A DNA stretch of 64,000 nucleotides from Stercorarius parasiticus. Its lineage: Eukaryota; Chordata; Aves; Charadriiformes; Stercorariidae. Below, piece by piece: positions 12,101-24,790 of the stretch (the first letter of the stretch is position 1; each line of letters opens with the position of its first letter). The notes below the pieces were generated by a model. The model had not been told where the DNA came from. It was given only the letters and a program-made list of their open reading frames with translations, and did not search any database. The DNA lies in assembly GCA_013396915.1 (NCBI GenBank), contig VWZL01001371.1, positions 175,582 through 239,581 of the forward strand, given 5' to 3'. Made by a program: the position numbers and the translations under genes.

Positions 12101-14593
12101 GCTCTGATGTCCTGCGCGGGCTGTGCCCGGCCCCGCTTTCCCTGCAGATTAAAGGAAGATTGTTCTTTCATTTTCATATTCTGCGTCTCTTATTTGCTGA
12201 AGTAAACAAATTGAAGCCGCTTGTGCCATTTGTCCTAAGTCTCTTTTCCAAAGAGCTGCCACTATTATCGACCTTTTTTATTTTCCATTGTTAATCCTCC
12301 CTCCTTCCTTCAGTGGTCTGTTCATTTACTAATCCCATCTGTCGTGTACGTAGATGTTAAGAGATGGAAATCTAATCTCAATGCGGTTTTCATTCTCTAA
12401 TGTATTTATATAGATTCATAGGATATAAGCTTTTTTGTATGGGGTTCTTAGTGAAGCAGGATGCCTAAATGACCATCGCTACCTGCCCTCACAAAGTGAA
12501 TCCGGGCATATATGGATTTGGCATGGCTTTATTCAAATGCAGGCCAGCGGTTTTTTATAGTTATAAATTGCGCTCTTATCCTTCCTGATAATTTCACTGA
12601 GACAGAAGTGGTCTGTTAAGAGGTTTGGAGCCTTTCCCAACCAACAAACTTCTTTAAATAGGATACAGGCAGAGCCAGAGCCGGAGCTCCTCTACGGAGA
12701 TGGAGGCAGCGCAGGGCCTCATGCTGTCACGTACCCATCACCCAGCGGGATGGCTGGTGGTGAGACATACGGCATTCGGGATTCTGATTCCCAGTGAGAA
12801 ATCCATAGGCTTGTGGCTCTCAAATCATTCGGTAGCTGCTGGAAACTGTGGGCTCGATCCGTAGAGAAGGAAGGGCAGATTGCCACCCCCAGCTCTATTG
12901 TTTCTCTTGGATGCTCCCACCAGCTTCTGTGACCCCAGGAGGGGCATTTACAATCCAATCCCCCACGGGGAGAAGGGTCTGATGGCACCTTGTTCAGGGC
13001 AGAAACTTTTTTTAGGCCATTGGGACTTTCCCCCAAAAAGAGCTTAATTTAACGTGGGTGTCTTGCATCGCCCTGGCCAAGCTTATCCTGCCCCGCAATG
13101 TTTGGTATCCAGAAGATGTAGGATTTCCTAAAGGCTTAATTGTACAAATGTGCAATTAGTGAGGGCAGTTTATGCCTGCGCTGAAGTTGTTCAGCTCCGT
13201 GTATAGCATTTTCTTTTTTTAGCTTGCTTGTCTCATGCTTTAAGAACCACAAATGGACTACTCATTTGCGAATATCTCTGCTTTTGGGTTGCAGGTTTAG
13301 CCTGTCCCTCTGCGAATAATCTGCCTTCTCCCTTAGGCTGTTCCTCCCCTTCCTGCTTCCAGAAGCTCTTGTGGTCTGGGGTTATTCCCCTCAGTGCCAC
13401 AGCCATGCGTGTCAGCGCATTAGACTGGCCCCACCAGTTCAGGCCAGCTTCGGACAGTTTCGTCACTAGCTTTGCCCATGTTGGAGGCATTTGCACATGT
13501 TCGTTCCTACCTGGGTGACTGGTTACATGCTGGGGTGCCGCTGGGCCCCATCCAGTGCTTCATGGAGCACCGGTCCCCTCCCTGCCACCCCCGTGGCGCA
13601 CTCGATGTCACGCAGCCGTGGTGGCAGGAGCTCTGAGGGAAGATGGAGAGAACCACCGAAATGACCCACCCCCAGCCCCACAAGCTGCCCGCGTGGTTAA
13701 CTTGGGATCGCTGGGTGCAGCTTTGCAGAGGAAGGATGCCTCGCACTTATTCGTAAGCCCTCGTGTGGCTTGGTTTTTTGTTTCTCGGGATGCCATCAAC
13801 TCCTAACGCTGAAAACTTTGGTCTCTGGCTGCCGGCGCCGCTTCTCAAGCATTGACTCCCAGCAGCAGGATCCAAAGCTGGAGAGATGCGGCATTTCCTG
13901 AGCAACCGTTGTGCAGGCCTCGAGGGGCTGGCACAGGCATGTCACGGAGCAGAGGCTCTGAGGTGGGGAGGATTGACAAGTTTAACGTCACAAGCGTGTT
14001 TCCAAATGAATCTGTTGTGATAGGTATTAGTCATAAGTATAAACTGCAGGGAGATTTGCATTTTATTCTCTTTATCCGACTTCAGTCCTGAACAGCCCCT
14101 TCTGCCCACCCTAATTTGGCATATTTAAGGGGATTTGCTGCATTTTTAGTAATTAAAGGTCCTGAAGAACAGTGAGCTCATTTGAATGGAATGATGCGTG
14201 TGCACACTCCGGCTCCCTGTGCCCGCATGCTCGCACACGGACGTACCCACACTTGACGTGCTGGTACGGGTCGCGCTGGTGTGGTGCTGGGTGAATCCCG
14301 GGGAGTCCGTCAGGTCTCCGGGTGTTTTGCACCCATGTCTCTTGTGAAACCACGCTTCTGCCTTTCTGGGTTTTCTTTTCTCCCCGTAGATTTTCTGGGG
14401 GTTCTCTGCTCCTGCTGAGCCCCGGGGCAAGGGGGGCACCTTTGGGCTTGGTTTGGGAGTCGTGCTGCAGAGCTGCTTATTCGCCTCAAACGCAGCCTGA
14501 CTCACATACTAATAGTCTGGATTTATCTAGTATCTGTCATATGCGGGTCCCATCGCGTTTTATGACCTTTAATTAATTAAGCTTCATAAAATC
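6191..14593. other. Unique non-coding stretch, simple repeats only
   Basis: No gene or interspersed repeat that I can support. Small items: an imperfect (GTT)n tract at about 6738-6768, A12 at 6806-6817, C9 at 10140-10148 and G9 at 11071-11079. Open frames are short, overlap on both strands and show no family resemblance. AT-rich islands such as 12160-12430 look like typical conserved-noncoding candidates, but conservation cannot be judged from one sequence. Confidence 0.55.
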
Positions 14594-14709
14594 CTAATCA
14601 TGCAGGAATTATTAATCCTGTTTTAAATTAACTGGCCAAAGAGAGGTGAAACTTCTTACCAGCCTGCGGATACCTGATTTGAACCCTGACGTCCTGCTGA
14701 CTCCAGCCT
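14594..14709 (-). repeat. Ancient SINE relic, MIR/CORE-like, antisense
   Basis: The plus strand reads GGAATTATTAATCCTGTTTT, then CCAAAGAGAGGTGAAAC, then CTGATTTGAACCCTGACGTC and CTGCTGACTCCAGCC. This matches the order of the antisense MIR core ('attattatcctcattttacag', 'cagagaggttaa', 'tgggattcgaacccaggtctgtctgactccagagcc'), with a deletion between the second and third blocks. The GATTTGAACCCTGACG segment is a remnant of the tRNA-derived B box, seen in antisense. Confidence 0.6.
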
Positions 14710-15759
14710 TGCTGGAACCCAGCAGGAAAATTTGCCTCATGTGGGACTTCACCTGAAGTCTTTAGATCTAAAGTTCCTCTGCTAAATTCCCCCCCATAGC
14801 AAATGGATGCAACTCCTTTGACCCTAATCAAATCTTGCGTATCTTATACTAGGACCGAACCACGGCCCTTTCTTTCGAAACCGACATTCTCGGTAAAAGC
14901 AGAAGCGAGATTTCCCTCTCCTCCTGGTTGCTGTGCCAAAAACTTTCACATGAGTCCTTAATTCCTTTTGCACAAATGCAGAAGGCAGTCCTATTTTATC
15001 AATCTTAGCCTGGGATTTCTTGGCATTAAGTGACTTGTAATTTTCTTTGGAAGGAAACTTTGTAAGTGGTTATTTAAAGCTCTGTTGCACCTCCCTTGCG
15101 AGGTGTACCATATCTCTGTCCTTCCCAGGAAGGAAGTAATTCTGATGAGAATGTGTGTTCTGGCTACATTTCACTGAGTCTGTGGCCAGGCAGGAGCGGG
15201 GGATAACTGGTGGATGTTGTAAACACTACGTTTTGCGTGTGTTCATAATCTTCTAATCTTTATGATCTTTGCAATTTGATTTTGCTGTGAAGGGCTCTCA
15301 TAGGCAGCGGTACCTGTGGCCACAGGGGTGGTTATAGACAAACTGTTTCTCAGCCAGAGAGCTAATTTGCAGATTGCATATAAAAATAATCTCACATAAC
15401 ATTCTTCTTTTAATTAAAAAATGTTGAACTTCTAAGTGAAAGTCTGCACTTATCGCATCCTTCCATGAAGAGTGTTAGATGTGAGGAGAAGCAATGTATT
15501 TTGCTCAGTGAGGAAGGGAAGCTGACAGCTTAGTATGACATTATTTTCCAGGAACAGTTTCACAAGGACTGGAGATGCCTCTCTTACTGAAACAGCCCAT
15601 TCTAATACCATTTTTGCCAAAGGCCGCAGTAGCTGGGACACAATGTCTGTTGTTGTACTGCTTTGATGTGCCACAATGCCCTCAAGTGCCGCTCACACAG
15701 GTGGCCCTGGCAGCGACTGGGAAGTGAGACTGGTTCCTGTGTTTCTTGCATTTTATGTG

Positions 15760-15822
15760 AAGCTCTAATTACTTGTTGCATGACCTTGGGCAAATCCGTA
15801 TCTTCCCCTCTGCCACAGGGCA
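15760..15822 (+). repeat. Short MIR-like SINE core, sense
   Basis: CTCTAATTACTTGTTGCATG runs into TGACCTTGGGCAAATCCGTA and CTTCCCCTCTGCC. This resembles the MIR core 'acttactagctgtgtgaccttgggcaagtcacttaacctctctg'. The central ATGACCTTGGGCAAATC is a strong local match and the flanks are weak, so only a fragment survives. Confidence 0.5.
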
Positions 15823-18800
15823 GAGCAGAAGGGGAGACGTTCCTGTGTTCACTGGCACCGGCCACCTTCATATTGGTGGGGCGGAGAGCTGGTCACCCTT
15901 CCTGCCTATATGGTGCCCTGTGGTCTGGCCGTAGCTGGGAGAACGAGAGGTTTTTCCGAGCGGGAGACTTGGCTCGGGGAGGGAGGAGCCTCCTGGCCCC
16001 GGGAGCAGGAGCCTGAGCCCGGCAGAGGCAGCCAAGCCGGCACGGGAGGGGGGGTTTTCTTGCTTCTCCTCCCAGCAAGAGGAGTTATGTCCCTGTGTCA
16101 CGGCCCCAGTGCCGACCTGATGAGTGCCGTACTGATTTCATCACTGTCTTTGAACTCAACGTGGTTCAGGCTCTCGCCTCAGTCAGGCTGTGTAGAGACT
16201 GGCACTGTTGGCTTCTCTAGTGTTTGCTGTAGCTCTTGTTCCGTGCCCTTCCCTGGGAAGACGTGAAGAGCCGTTGAGTGTCCTCGGCAAGGGATATGTA
16301 GTCCTCTCTTGCTGGTTATGAGTTGATGCTGAAAGGCTAAACCCCCACGAAGAAAACAGCAGTATAACGTGGTATGTCCTCTGTGCAGCAGTTTGGTTTC
16401 ATGCTTATTATAATCCACATGAGTCTGTGGAATTAATCATAATGCCAGCGCTCCCATCCAGCTGCCTCAAAGCTCTTTTCAGACATTAGTCACATTAGTC
16501 TCCTCGTCGCTGTCTGAGGTGAGAAAATGCTGGCTGTTACCAGCCTCATGTGGCTGAGAAAGCTGCTGGTTGGAGGGGAACGCATAAAAACACCCCGGCG
16601 TCCTGTGCAAGGGCTGGGAGTCGAGTCTCCGCTTCCCGCTCCTTGCCTGGGGCTTCGCGGGGCCAGCAAAGGGCGAGTGTCCGGATCCCACCCGCTCCAG
16701 GAGAAGTTCCTATTTGCCTCTGGAGCGGGGGTCAGAGATGCTAAGGGATGTGAAATACTCTCTTGGGTTTTCTTCAGTTCCCTCCTTCCTAAATTTGTTG
16801 TCTGTGCTCTGTCACACCAGAACAGAATACATGACACAGATCTTGGTCCTGGACCATCGCAGGAGTCGTCCTGTCGTGGTTCGACCCAGGCTGAAACCAG
16901 GACACCTCCAGAGCCCTGCCACGCGCCACAGTCACCAGCGTCTGGCAACAGTTCAGAGAAAAACTTCTCCACAGTTTTGCCATAAGTACAGTTTTTCTTG
17001 CCTTTTCTGCACTGAACAGTATTTATGCGCTCAGGGTGACTCTCCGGCTCTCAATATGTGCTGACAAATATTTCTGTGGGGTCATGTCACCTTGAGAAAT
17101 ATGCTTTGCTACCCGGAGTTGCTCACCCAGCGTCGTTTTCCTTCTGAGCTGGGCCCTGAACATTAATCTTATGGCGCTGCCGAGATCGGTATCTGCTGAA
17201 CGCTGTTTATAAGATTAAAGGGATATTATGAGTAACAAGTTCTGTTTAGCTCTTTGATGCTATTTCTGTGCCAAAACATCTGAAGTAGAGCTGAATGGGT
17301 CATAAAAGACTCCAGAAACCAAATACTTAGCCAGGGGTTTTGTAGTTGTCGAAATGAGTTAATGACATGACGTCGGCGTTGGCCGTGGCGCACCCGGCAG
17401 AGATGGGGAGACGCTCACGGTGCTGCGGCGGAGCGGGCTTGTCCTGCTTGTGACGGGCATGAAGCGGTGTGATGCAGGCGGCAGGGTCCAGCTCTGAGGA
17501 CACTGCCCTTATTTTCTGTCTCATGCCCTCTGCGTAGGATTGGGAAACGTTTGCAGTATGGAAAACCAGCGCTGCACGCCTTTGCTTTCTCTTTCCATTT
17601 CTCCCTATCCCACCTTGTTCCATGGCAGAAACAATCTCGTCTCCGTCCCACCCAATACGCACTACCTTCGGCAGAGCCCGTACTGGGGAGTTCAGGGAAA
17701 ATTAAACATTTTGTTATTTATTTCCCTGTGGTGATCCCTGTACGCTCGAGTCATGAGATTTGATTACACTTGCATTAGCATGTTAATAATTCATCAAATT
17801 ATCCAGACTCTTAAATCCAGATGTACAGGGCATTGTCAGTAAAAATATTCTTCATCTGTACTTGTTTCTGGCCATCGGTCTGTTTTGAACGTGTTTCAGT
17901 GCTTTGGGCGTACTCAGGAGACTTTTCGCTGTCTCTTGTGTATCTACAGTGTCGGGAACTAGAGCTGGGAATGTTTCCCATTACGTTTTTAAATGAAGCT
18001 TCTATATATGTAAGCATGTGTATGTTCATATGCACACAAATATATATATGTATGTATGTTACTTAGGCTATCTTTAAACACCCACAAATTTAGATTTTAT
18101 TAAGTCAAAAAGCTGCACAGACTGGAAATGGGAGGCTTCAAGTTAAATTATGTTAATGATTTTTGATAGCAGTGAACCCAGAGACTCACAAAATAGGAAT
18201 TTTATAATTAGAAATACTGTTTTGAAATTTTTTGAGAGGCTGCTAGATCATACTGATAACCTTGGATTTTATTTGAAAAAGGAAGATTAACATCCTGATC
18301 ACAAGGAGTAATTGTTACAATATTTCACATTGCGCTGAAGCTTATTGCTAAAATCCTCTGTTTGACACTGGTGAATATTCTGCTATTTTATCATACGCTG
18401 ACTTGCATAGGAAATGTAGAATTCTGTCAGGAGTGGAAAGTTAACAGCGGTTTTCATTTAAAACAAATAAATATATAAAGGCAGACATTACTCAAGCTAC
18501 CTGGGCTCTGCTGTAACGCGGTTTTCCTTGTGCCTTTGAGCACCGTGGAGGAAGACCTGTCAGCGGGTCAGGAACCAGCGCATCAGAAGAGCCTTGTTAC
18601 TCTCCCTATAAACTCGATAACCTCCGTCGTGATTAAGACTTATCTAGTACTTGATAAAAAATGTCCCAAATTCTACAGTAAAAAGAAAAAACTGTACTAA
18701 AGTTAAGGAAGTTGCTGACAAAGTGGGTCATTTATAACGTTCGGAGGCCTTTGTACAGAGGTGGTTGGGGATAAATTCTCAGTCAGAAGCTTGTAATTTC

Positions 18801-21560
18801 CTGGGTTTTGTCATATTAATGCAGATTCTTAACCTCAAGGATGTTGTTTGTGAAACATTCTGTTGGGTTTAATTGCCTGCTTCTCTCTTATAAATCTGAT
18901 CTGATAATGGAAATTTTAGAGGCAAATTCATTTTGTTGAAATAGATTTTTTTTTTTTTCCCCCCTCTATCTTTTTCCATTGTATTATGGATCCAGAAGGA
19001 GGGTGATGCAGCTGAAGTCACACTGAAATGTTCTAATCTGCTCTGATGTTGGGCACAGGGCAAGTTCCCGAACAGAAACATACACGGCAGCCTCTCCCCC
19101 TCATGCACTTTCCAAGTCCATCTCTAATTGCTCCAACGAAGAACCAGAACCCCCCAGGCAGCCCTTTGTCTGCACAGCCAGCTATCTCCCTGGATTCCAG
19201 GCTGCGCGTTTACCTATGCATCGCTCTCCTGTAGAACGCCGAACTGGAGCAACACGCTCATATTAAGCACAGGTGCCACTGAATACCAGCCCTGCACAGA
19301 TGGACACCGTTTGAAGGGTGGAGCAGAGAAACCGCAGTGAGAGCGCAGAGCGAGCCCGGCTCTCGGCTATTTTGATGCCGTTACTGTCCACAGGCGCAGG
19401 CAGCCCGGGTCTTTGGTTTGACAATGCATGCAAAAAATGTATCTAAGTTTGTCTCCCTTGACAGAACTGATTAAAAATAGCTTTTCTTTTTCAGCCATGA
19501 TAATGCTTTTTTTTTTTTTCATGGTGCCTTGATAAGGACACAGTGAGTTTGTAAGGAAAAAGTTATACAAGAAAATAAATGGGGTTTCTCTTCTTCCCCC
19601 CCTCAATATGCATGCTGCCACGACAATGCATAAGTATCCATTAATTTTACACCTCTTTTCTTTGAACCATTATTTTACTCTTCTCCTAACGTTTTCGCGG
19701 GTCCCCTGGGATAGTGATTCTCATTTCTGGAGAGCCGCGAGGTCGCAGAGAAAGTCTGATGCTCCAAAGTGTGCCTGGGATGCTTCAGCCTCTGGTCGCT
19801 GTCCTTCCCAACCGCGTCTCTCCCTGTCTGCTCGGACTGTTTCTGCATAAGCTTTGTCAGCATCTAAACATTTTGAGTCGTGTATTCGTGCTATTTGCAT
19901 GGCCATAATTCTAATTATCTCCAGACTGTTTTCTGCCAGGTAGGTGTGTTACCCAGTTGCCCAGTCCTCCAGCAGTTCCTGCTGAGGGAATTGCTCTCCT
20001 AATACCTGGAGTGAGCCTCAAAACTGTTGTGATGTAAGATGTCTTTCAGTTACAACCCTCAATCTTTATTGTAACAGTTCATTTTCTTAATGACAAAATG
20101 ATAACCACAGTGCTTTTAGTGAGGATGGCAGCCTGTCCCCACGTCAGTATGTCCGAGCTATGAAGAAAGGCAAACCGGCGTCGCCCGTAGCTCCCTGTCC
20201 TAACCGCAGTGACACGCGTGGCTCTGTTTCACACCTGCTCTTCCACATGAAACCTGCCATGGCACATGGTTAAACACAAAGTTTACAGTTACAAAGTGGA
20301 ATTAGTCTGTGTGGAAGCCTGAAAGCTGTTAATGTCCTCAGTGCTCGGTGTGTTGAAGGTTACTTGGCAGAGAGCACTGGGGTCAGACCTGGGCTCTGAC
20401 CCTATTTCTTGGGTTAAAGCTGAAGGTTTTCCTGTCCCAGTGTCCCCAGACACACGCTGTGAAGCAGGGCAATGACTGATGGGGGGCTCAGCGCTTCCCT
20501 GGCCAAGTGACACCACCTGGAGCCAGTGCAGGTATTTTTGCTTTGCTGTCCGCAGGGTAGACGTGCCCACGGTGTGGTGGGACCTGCCAGAACGTTGTGG
20601 TTTTGTGGAAGGGAAGGGGATGAGAAGTGTCATGAGTTTGTCTACGTATTCTTCATGTAGCGCACTGGGAAGCCTTAAATAGTCTTTCAGTAAACCCCCC
20701 TCGCCTTCGCTCCTGAGAAGAAAAGGAATAGCAAACTCCCTGCTTCTTGCGTTCCAACAACGGGCAATTTTCTGTTCAGCTCTTTCCCAAGATGTTGTAA
20801 ATCCCACCACCTGCTTTTTCAAATGAAATCCCATTTTTACCTCTAAGGAAAGCCATTTGAAACGTACTTAGCAACCGTCAGAGTCTATTTTTAGCTTCTA
20901 TCAGGGTGTAATGTACAAAATGTAATAATCTCACGCTTGGAGCTTTTTTTCCCTTCTTCCCAGAGATGTGAAATTGCTGCAGTTGAATAAGAGTGGGAGA
21001 AACTCTGTATCTCAGCTTTGCCCAGAACTCATTCTCTCTCTCTGTGTCTCAATATCTCCAGCTGTTCACGTTCACCTTTAGCAGTATGGTTATTTATGGG
21101 CAAACCCAGCCACTGTGAATGTGCTGAACAAGGTAAACCGAGTGTACGTTTTTAGATTCCTCTCCGACCACGGAGCTCGTTGTCAAGGATATTTGTAGGA
21201 CAGGGAACAAAGAGTCTAGAAAGAGAATGAATAAACCCCTCCATGACTCCAAGAAGGCGGGGGACTAAAGGGACTGCTTGACGAACGAAGAGCGACTTCA
21301 GCCCCTCCTCAGCTCGTGGACCTGCAAAACTGGGCTGTTGATATTCACCTTGGTCCTAAGCTGTACTTTCCCTTTCCTACGAATGCACTGCGCTCCCTCC
21401 GACCCTGGGAACAGGGCACTGGCTGGAGGTGTCAGGTCTGCGGAAGCTCTCGGGGGGTGTGTGGGGAAGATGCGTCTTCTGTTAATCTGTCCGCGTTCTC
21501 TGAAGCAAAGTAGGAAGGATGATCTTACGACTGCAGAACTGGGTTGGGACACGAGCGCTC
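15823..21560. other. Unique non-coding stretch with one CpG cluster
   Basis: No gene recognised. A GC-rich segment at about 15925-16050 and a CpG cluster at about 17355-17490 (17 CpGs by hand count in ~130 bp) stand out. T13C6 lies at 18946-18964, T13 at 19507-19519 and an ATGT-rich microsatellite-like tract at about 18040-18060. GC-rich parts stay open in several frames at once, which argues against reading the frames as genes. Confidence 0.5.
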
Positions 21561-21650
21561 CCAAATTACTGCTGCGGTATACTGCGTGAGACCTTGGCTA
21601 AATCATTAAAGTCATTAACCTTCATGTGATTTAGTTCATCACTTTCAGCT
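21561..21650 (+). repeat. MIR-like SINE relic, sense
   Basis: CCCAAATTACTGCTGCGGTA, then ACTGCGTGAGACCTTGGCTA, AATCATT and CATTAACCTTCATGTGATTT followed by AGTTCATC. The order matches the MIR core and tail ('gctgtgtgaccttgggcaaatcattaacctctctgtgcctcagtttcatc'), with a short duplicated CATTAA segment. It is diverged but collinear for about 85 bp. Confidence 0.5.
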
Positions 21651-23200
21651 CATATTTCTATCCTTTTTTTCCAACTCTTAGACAAGGCTGTAATAAAGAC
21701 AAAGTTTGTCTGTCACGATGTTCATACGCCTCAGGGCAGCAGTCCGGGGGTAAGCTCCTGAGGCTGCTTAGCAGCTCGGAGGCTTTCTTGGATGCATCTA
21801 GCCTTCCTCTTTGTGTCGGTATTGTCTTACTAAAATGACTCTTTCAAGCCTAGGTTGTTATGATTTAATGCTACTGTTTGGGAAGTCTGGAAGGCCTCAT
21901 CCAGCTTGATGCTATTTGTTTGTGACGGCGTACCTAAGCCATCAGACATGGAGAAGCTGACCACAGCTTTGGTCCATACGTACAGACGCGTGTGGAAGTG
22001 TCAGTATTTACCACAGTTCGGACAGGAATATTAGACAGAGGGGAAGCCTGCTAAGGGCAGAGTCCTTTCCCTGGAACCATGGGATGATGGTTCTGTGCCG
22101 TCTATTTCCTATCACTTTGTTCGTTACAGTTTTGAATGGCAGAAGTGATGGGGCTCCCATTGCTCCCTTCTGGAGATCAAGCGACCTCCTGTGCCAGATC
22201 AGAAATAGACTTTAAATAATTCATTGAATAAAGTCTAGGATTTTTGTAAATGTCTGTCTGATTCTCCTTGCTCTCTATTATTCCTGGCTTTCCTACCAAC
22301 CCATAGAGCATGCAGTCACATCTCTCCTGTCATCACATCTACATTGCCTCCTTTCGCTCACAGATCATCACGTTTCTTTGAGCATTAGTTGAATTTTTCC
22401 TTTTTCTCTTGAATGGGGGAATTATTTTTACCTAATAATAAGGCTTTGATTTCCCCATTCAAGCGTGCTTTGCTCTGATCTGAAAGAGGACACAGACATT
22501 AACTTCCTCCGCGTGGGACTCGCCTTACATCAGAAGTCAGCGTGTTAAAGCAAATTGCATGGTACTGTAAACATCTAGAATCAAGCTCTGTTCTCATTTG
22601 TATCCGTGCAATCACGCTGAGTAAAATTCAGCCTGTAGAGCTTAAAGACATGTGCTTTTAATCCTGTGCATTTTGTAAGACTAATAACCTGCTCGGAGGC
22701 TTGAGGGCACACGGCCTGATGGGACAGGGTGAGGCAGGGTAGCAGAGCACGAGGCAAGAGTTCTGAAACATAATTCTGGATGGGAGAGAAATGTAGGGAA
22801 TTTGTTCATATTCCTTAATTCCAAGCACTCTTGCAATCACGTCCTCATTACCGAAAGGGATGAATTTGTTTTTGCTGTTTAGCTTCAGGCTGGAGGGGAA
22901 CATAAGATACGTTTCCTTGCAAAGATACATTCCTGTTTTATTTGATGCTCTGAAATTAAATCAGAAGGGATGTTATTTAATCAGTGAGAAAAGAAAGAAA
23001 GAAGGAACAAACAGGCATGCGATAAATTCGCAGTTGTCAGTATGTGACATATGAGGTCCCCTGGGAGGTTAGGAACCATGTGGAGAGCATCGGGCTCGGA
23101 TTCTCTTCCCGCGTGGCGCAGGTTTCAACACCTGAGACAGGATTCCTGAACGGCCTCGCGTGTGCGCTCCCTGCCTCGGGGAGACGCAAAACTGAAATGC

Positions 23201-23224
23201 TTTCTTTTTTTCTTTTTTTTTTTT
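23201..23224 (+). repeat. T-rich homopolymer tract
   Basis: A run of T interrupted by two C residues over about 24 bp. There is no adjacent A-rich or transposon sequence, so it is most simply a slippage-prone homopolymer. Confidence 0.8.
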
Positions 23225-24011
23225 AAATTGGTACAAGCTCACAATTACTTATTTCTGTCACAGTTCTGCTGACTGTCTCGCTTGTGGTGAAGTTGGGCCA
23301 GAGAGGTATACTAGGCTAAGCAGGAATAAAATGCGTCTTCCTTTAAGCATCCGCAAAACCTTGTGCGAGCTCCAGTTTTCTCCACTGGATGAAACAGTTA
23401 CTCCAGGATGCTGTGGTGAATTTGCAAGTCATTAGTTAACTTGCAAGCTCTTTTGCCTTTTCTCTTTATTGGAGAGATTAAAACCAAAGAGGTACATGCA
23501 CTGAGAAACAGCGGAGCCCTGGTGGTGGCACCTGCCAGGATGTTTCTTGTTCTGTGGCTGCAATAGACTTGTTTTTTCTTTTGACAATGACTTTTTTTGG
23601 TAATATAACCCTACTAGTTTGTGTGGATTATAGCATTCCTGGTGGGTGTGTGTATACAGGAGGAAAAGAAGCTGGAGTCAAACCCAGAGCCCTTTAAGTA
23701 ACAAAACAAACCCACAAAAGTAGAATTGCACTGTAGCTCGTTTAAGCCTCACTGAAATTTCCGTTGTGCAAGCATTTAAATGTTGTAGTTACTGTGGCAC
23801 ATCTCATTTTACTTTATTCCCCGGTGGATGTTTCCCTGAGAATTTGGTACAGATGCTGAACAATAAACCCTATTGCAAATTGCTTTCCAACTGCTAGGTA
23901 ATTACAGCAGATTTTATGCTAAATGTAAAGAATGTACTGCTATTTTTTAATAAAGGGAACATCGTTTCTTATCTGATGTTTTAATACTGTCTCATTTGTC
24001 TTACTTTCCAG

Positions 24012-24142
24012 CTGAAGGATAACTTCCAGTTGTTCCCACCCAGGCGGAGCTGCCGGCATGCCTGCCTTTCCATATTCTCCTCCAGAATCAGAATCTGCAC
24101 GTTACGATGATCAGCTGGAAATTCAGACCCTTTGTGTGTTCA
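24012..24142 (+). other. Possible small spliced exon with a start codon, unknown gene
   Basis: A long pyrimidine tract ends in TTTGTCTTACTTTCCAG at 24011, a good 3' splice site. A GTAAGT donor starts at 24143, leaving a 131-bp candidate exon. It holds a short leader with an in-frame TGA at 24013, then an ATG at 24058 with G at -3 (CCGGCATGC). The ATG opens a frame reading MPAFPYSPPESESARYDD and then QLEIQTLCVF up to the donor; if unspliced it stops two codons later. I do not recognise the peptide. Third-position GC is low (about 8 of 28 codons), so codon bias gives no support. It could be a 5' UTR/start exon, a lncRNA exon or a chance pairing of splice signals. Confidence 0.28.
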
Positions 24143-24394
24143 GTAAGTAACTTTAAATATTTAATATGACTACACTGAGGCCACAAAGCATGTTTCTATC
24201 TGTACTTGTTACCAAATTGGACAGAATATTTGGTTTCAGCAGGCTTCAAGGATTAACTCCAGGTTCTGTCACATTTGCCAGTGTTTGCAAACACGACCAG
24301 TGACGTTATAATCTCCCCTATACCAGGCAGAGTAAACATGAAGCTCCTCATCCCTTCTTACAGGGAGGTTTCTCTCATCGCCTCTGCGCACAAA

Positions 24395-24790
24395 TGAGCA
24401 CCCTGTGCTGCAGGAGGAGCGTCGGTGTTTCCTCTGCGCCGCAAAATGGCTGGGCTGGGTGGGATTCGTTTCCTGGGGAGACACCGCCAGCAGAGTCGGG
24501 TACGGGGGAACCTGCTTCTCGGGATACGGAGAAATTCAACATCAAGCGTCAGCCATGCTGTACGGTGTGGCGTAGGCGCTGCGGCCGTCCAAAGCCGGGT
24601 GTTAAATGTCCTCCCAGCCCTGTCCCTGGCAGAGCTCGCTGGCCCTGCTGTCTCGGAGCTGGGTCGGTGCAATGTGGGGGACGCAGGAGCTGGGGAGGGG
24701 TGAGGGATGTGTGCCTGAGCCGAAACGCATGGGAAACCGAGCGGGAAGTCGGTTCCTGGAGAAAAGGAGCTGCCTGTGTGTCAGTGCACG
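24395..24790. promoter_or_regulatory. CpG-rich patch, island-like
   Basis: By hand count there are about 22 CpGs between 24395 and 24680 with GC near 60%, giving an observed/expected ratio of roughly 0.85; CpGs continue to about 24790. Most of the surrounding sequence is CpG-poor. Several frames stay open on both strands because of the composition, including a 190-codon plus frame from 24394 that resembles no protein I know. The patch lies 250 bp downstream of the candidate exon at 24012-24142. It may be an orphan CpG island or promoter. Confidence 0.4.

Noticed and set aside
16527..16985. 152-codon plus frame with a 160-codon frame on the opposite strand
   Set aside because: Both strands stay open because of GC-rich composition; neither product shows a domain.
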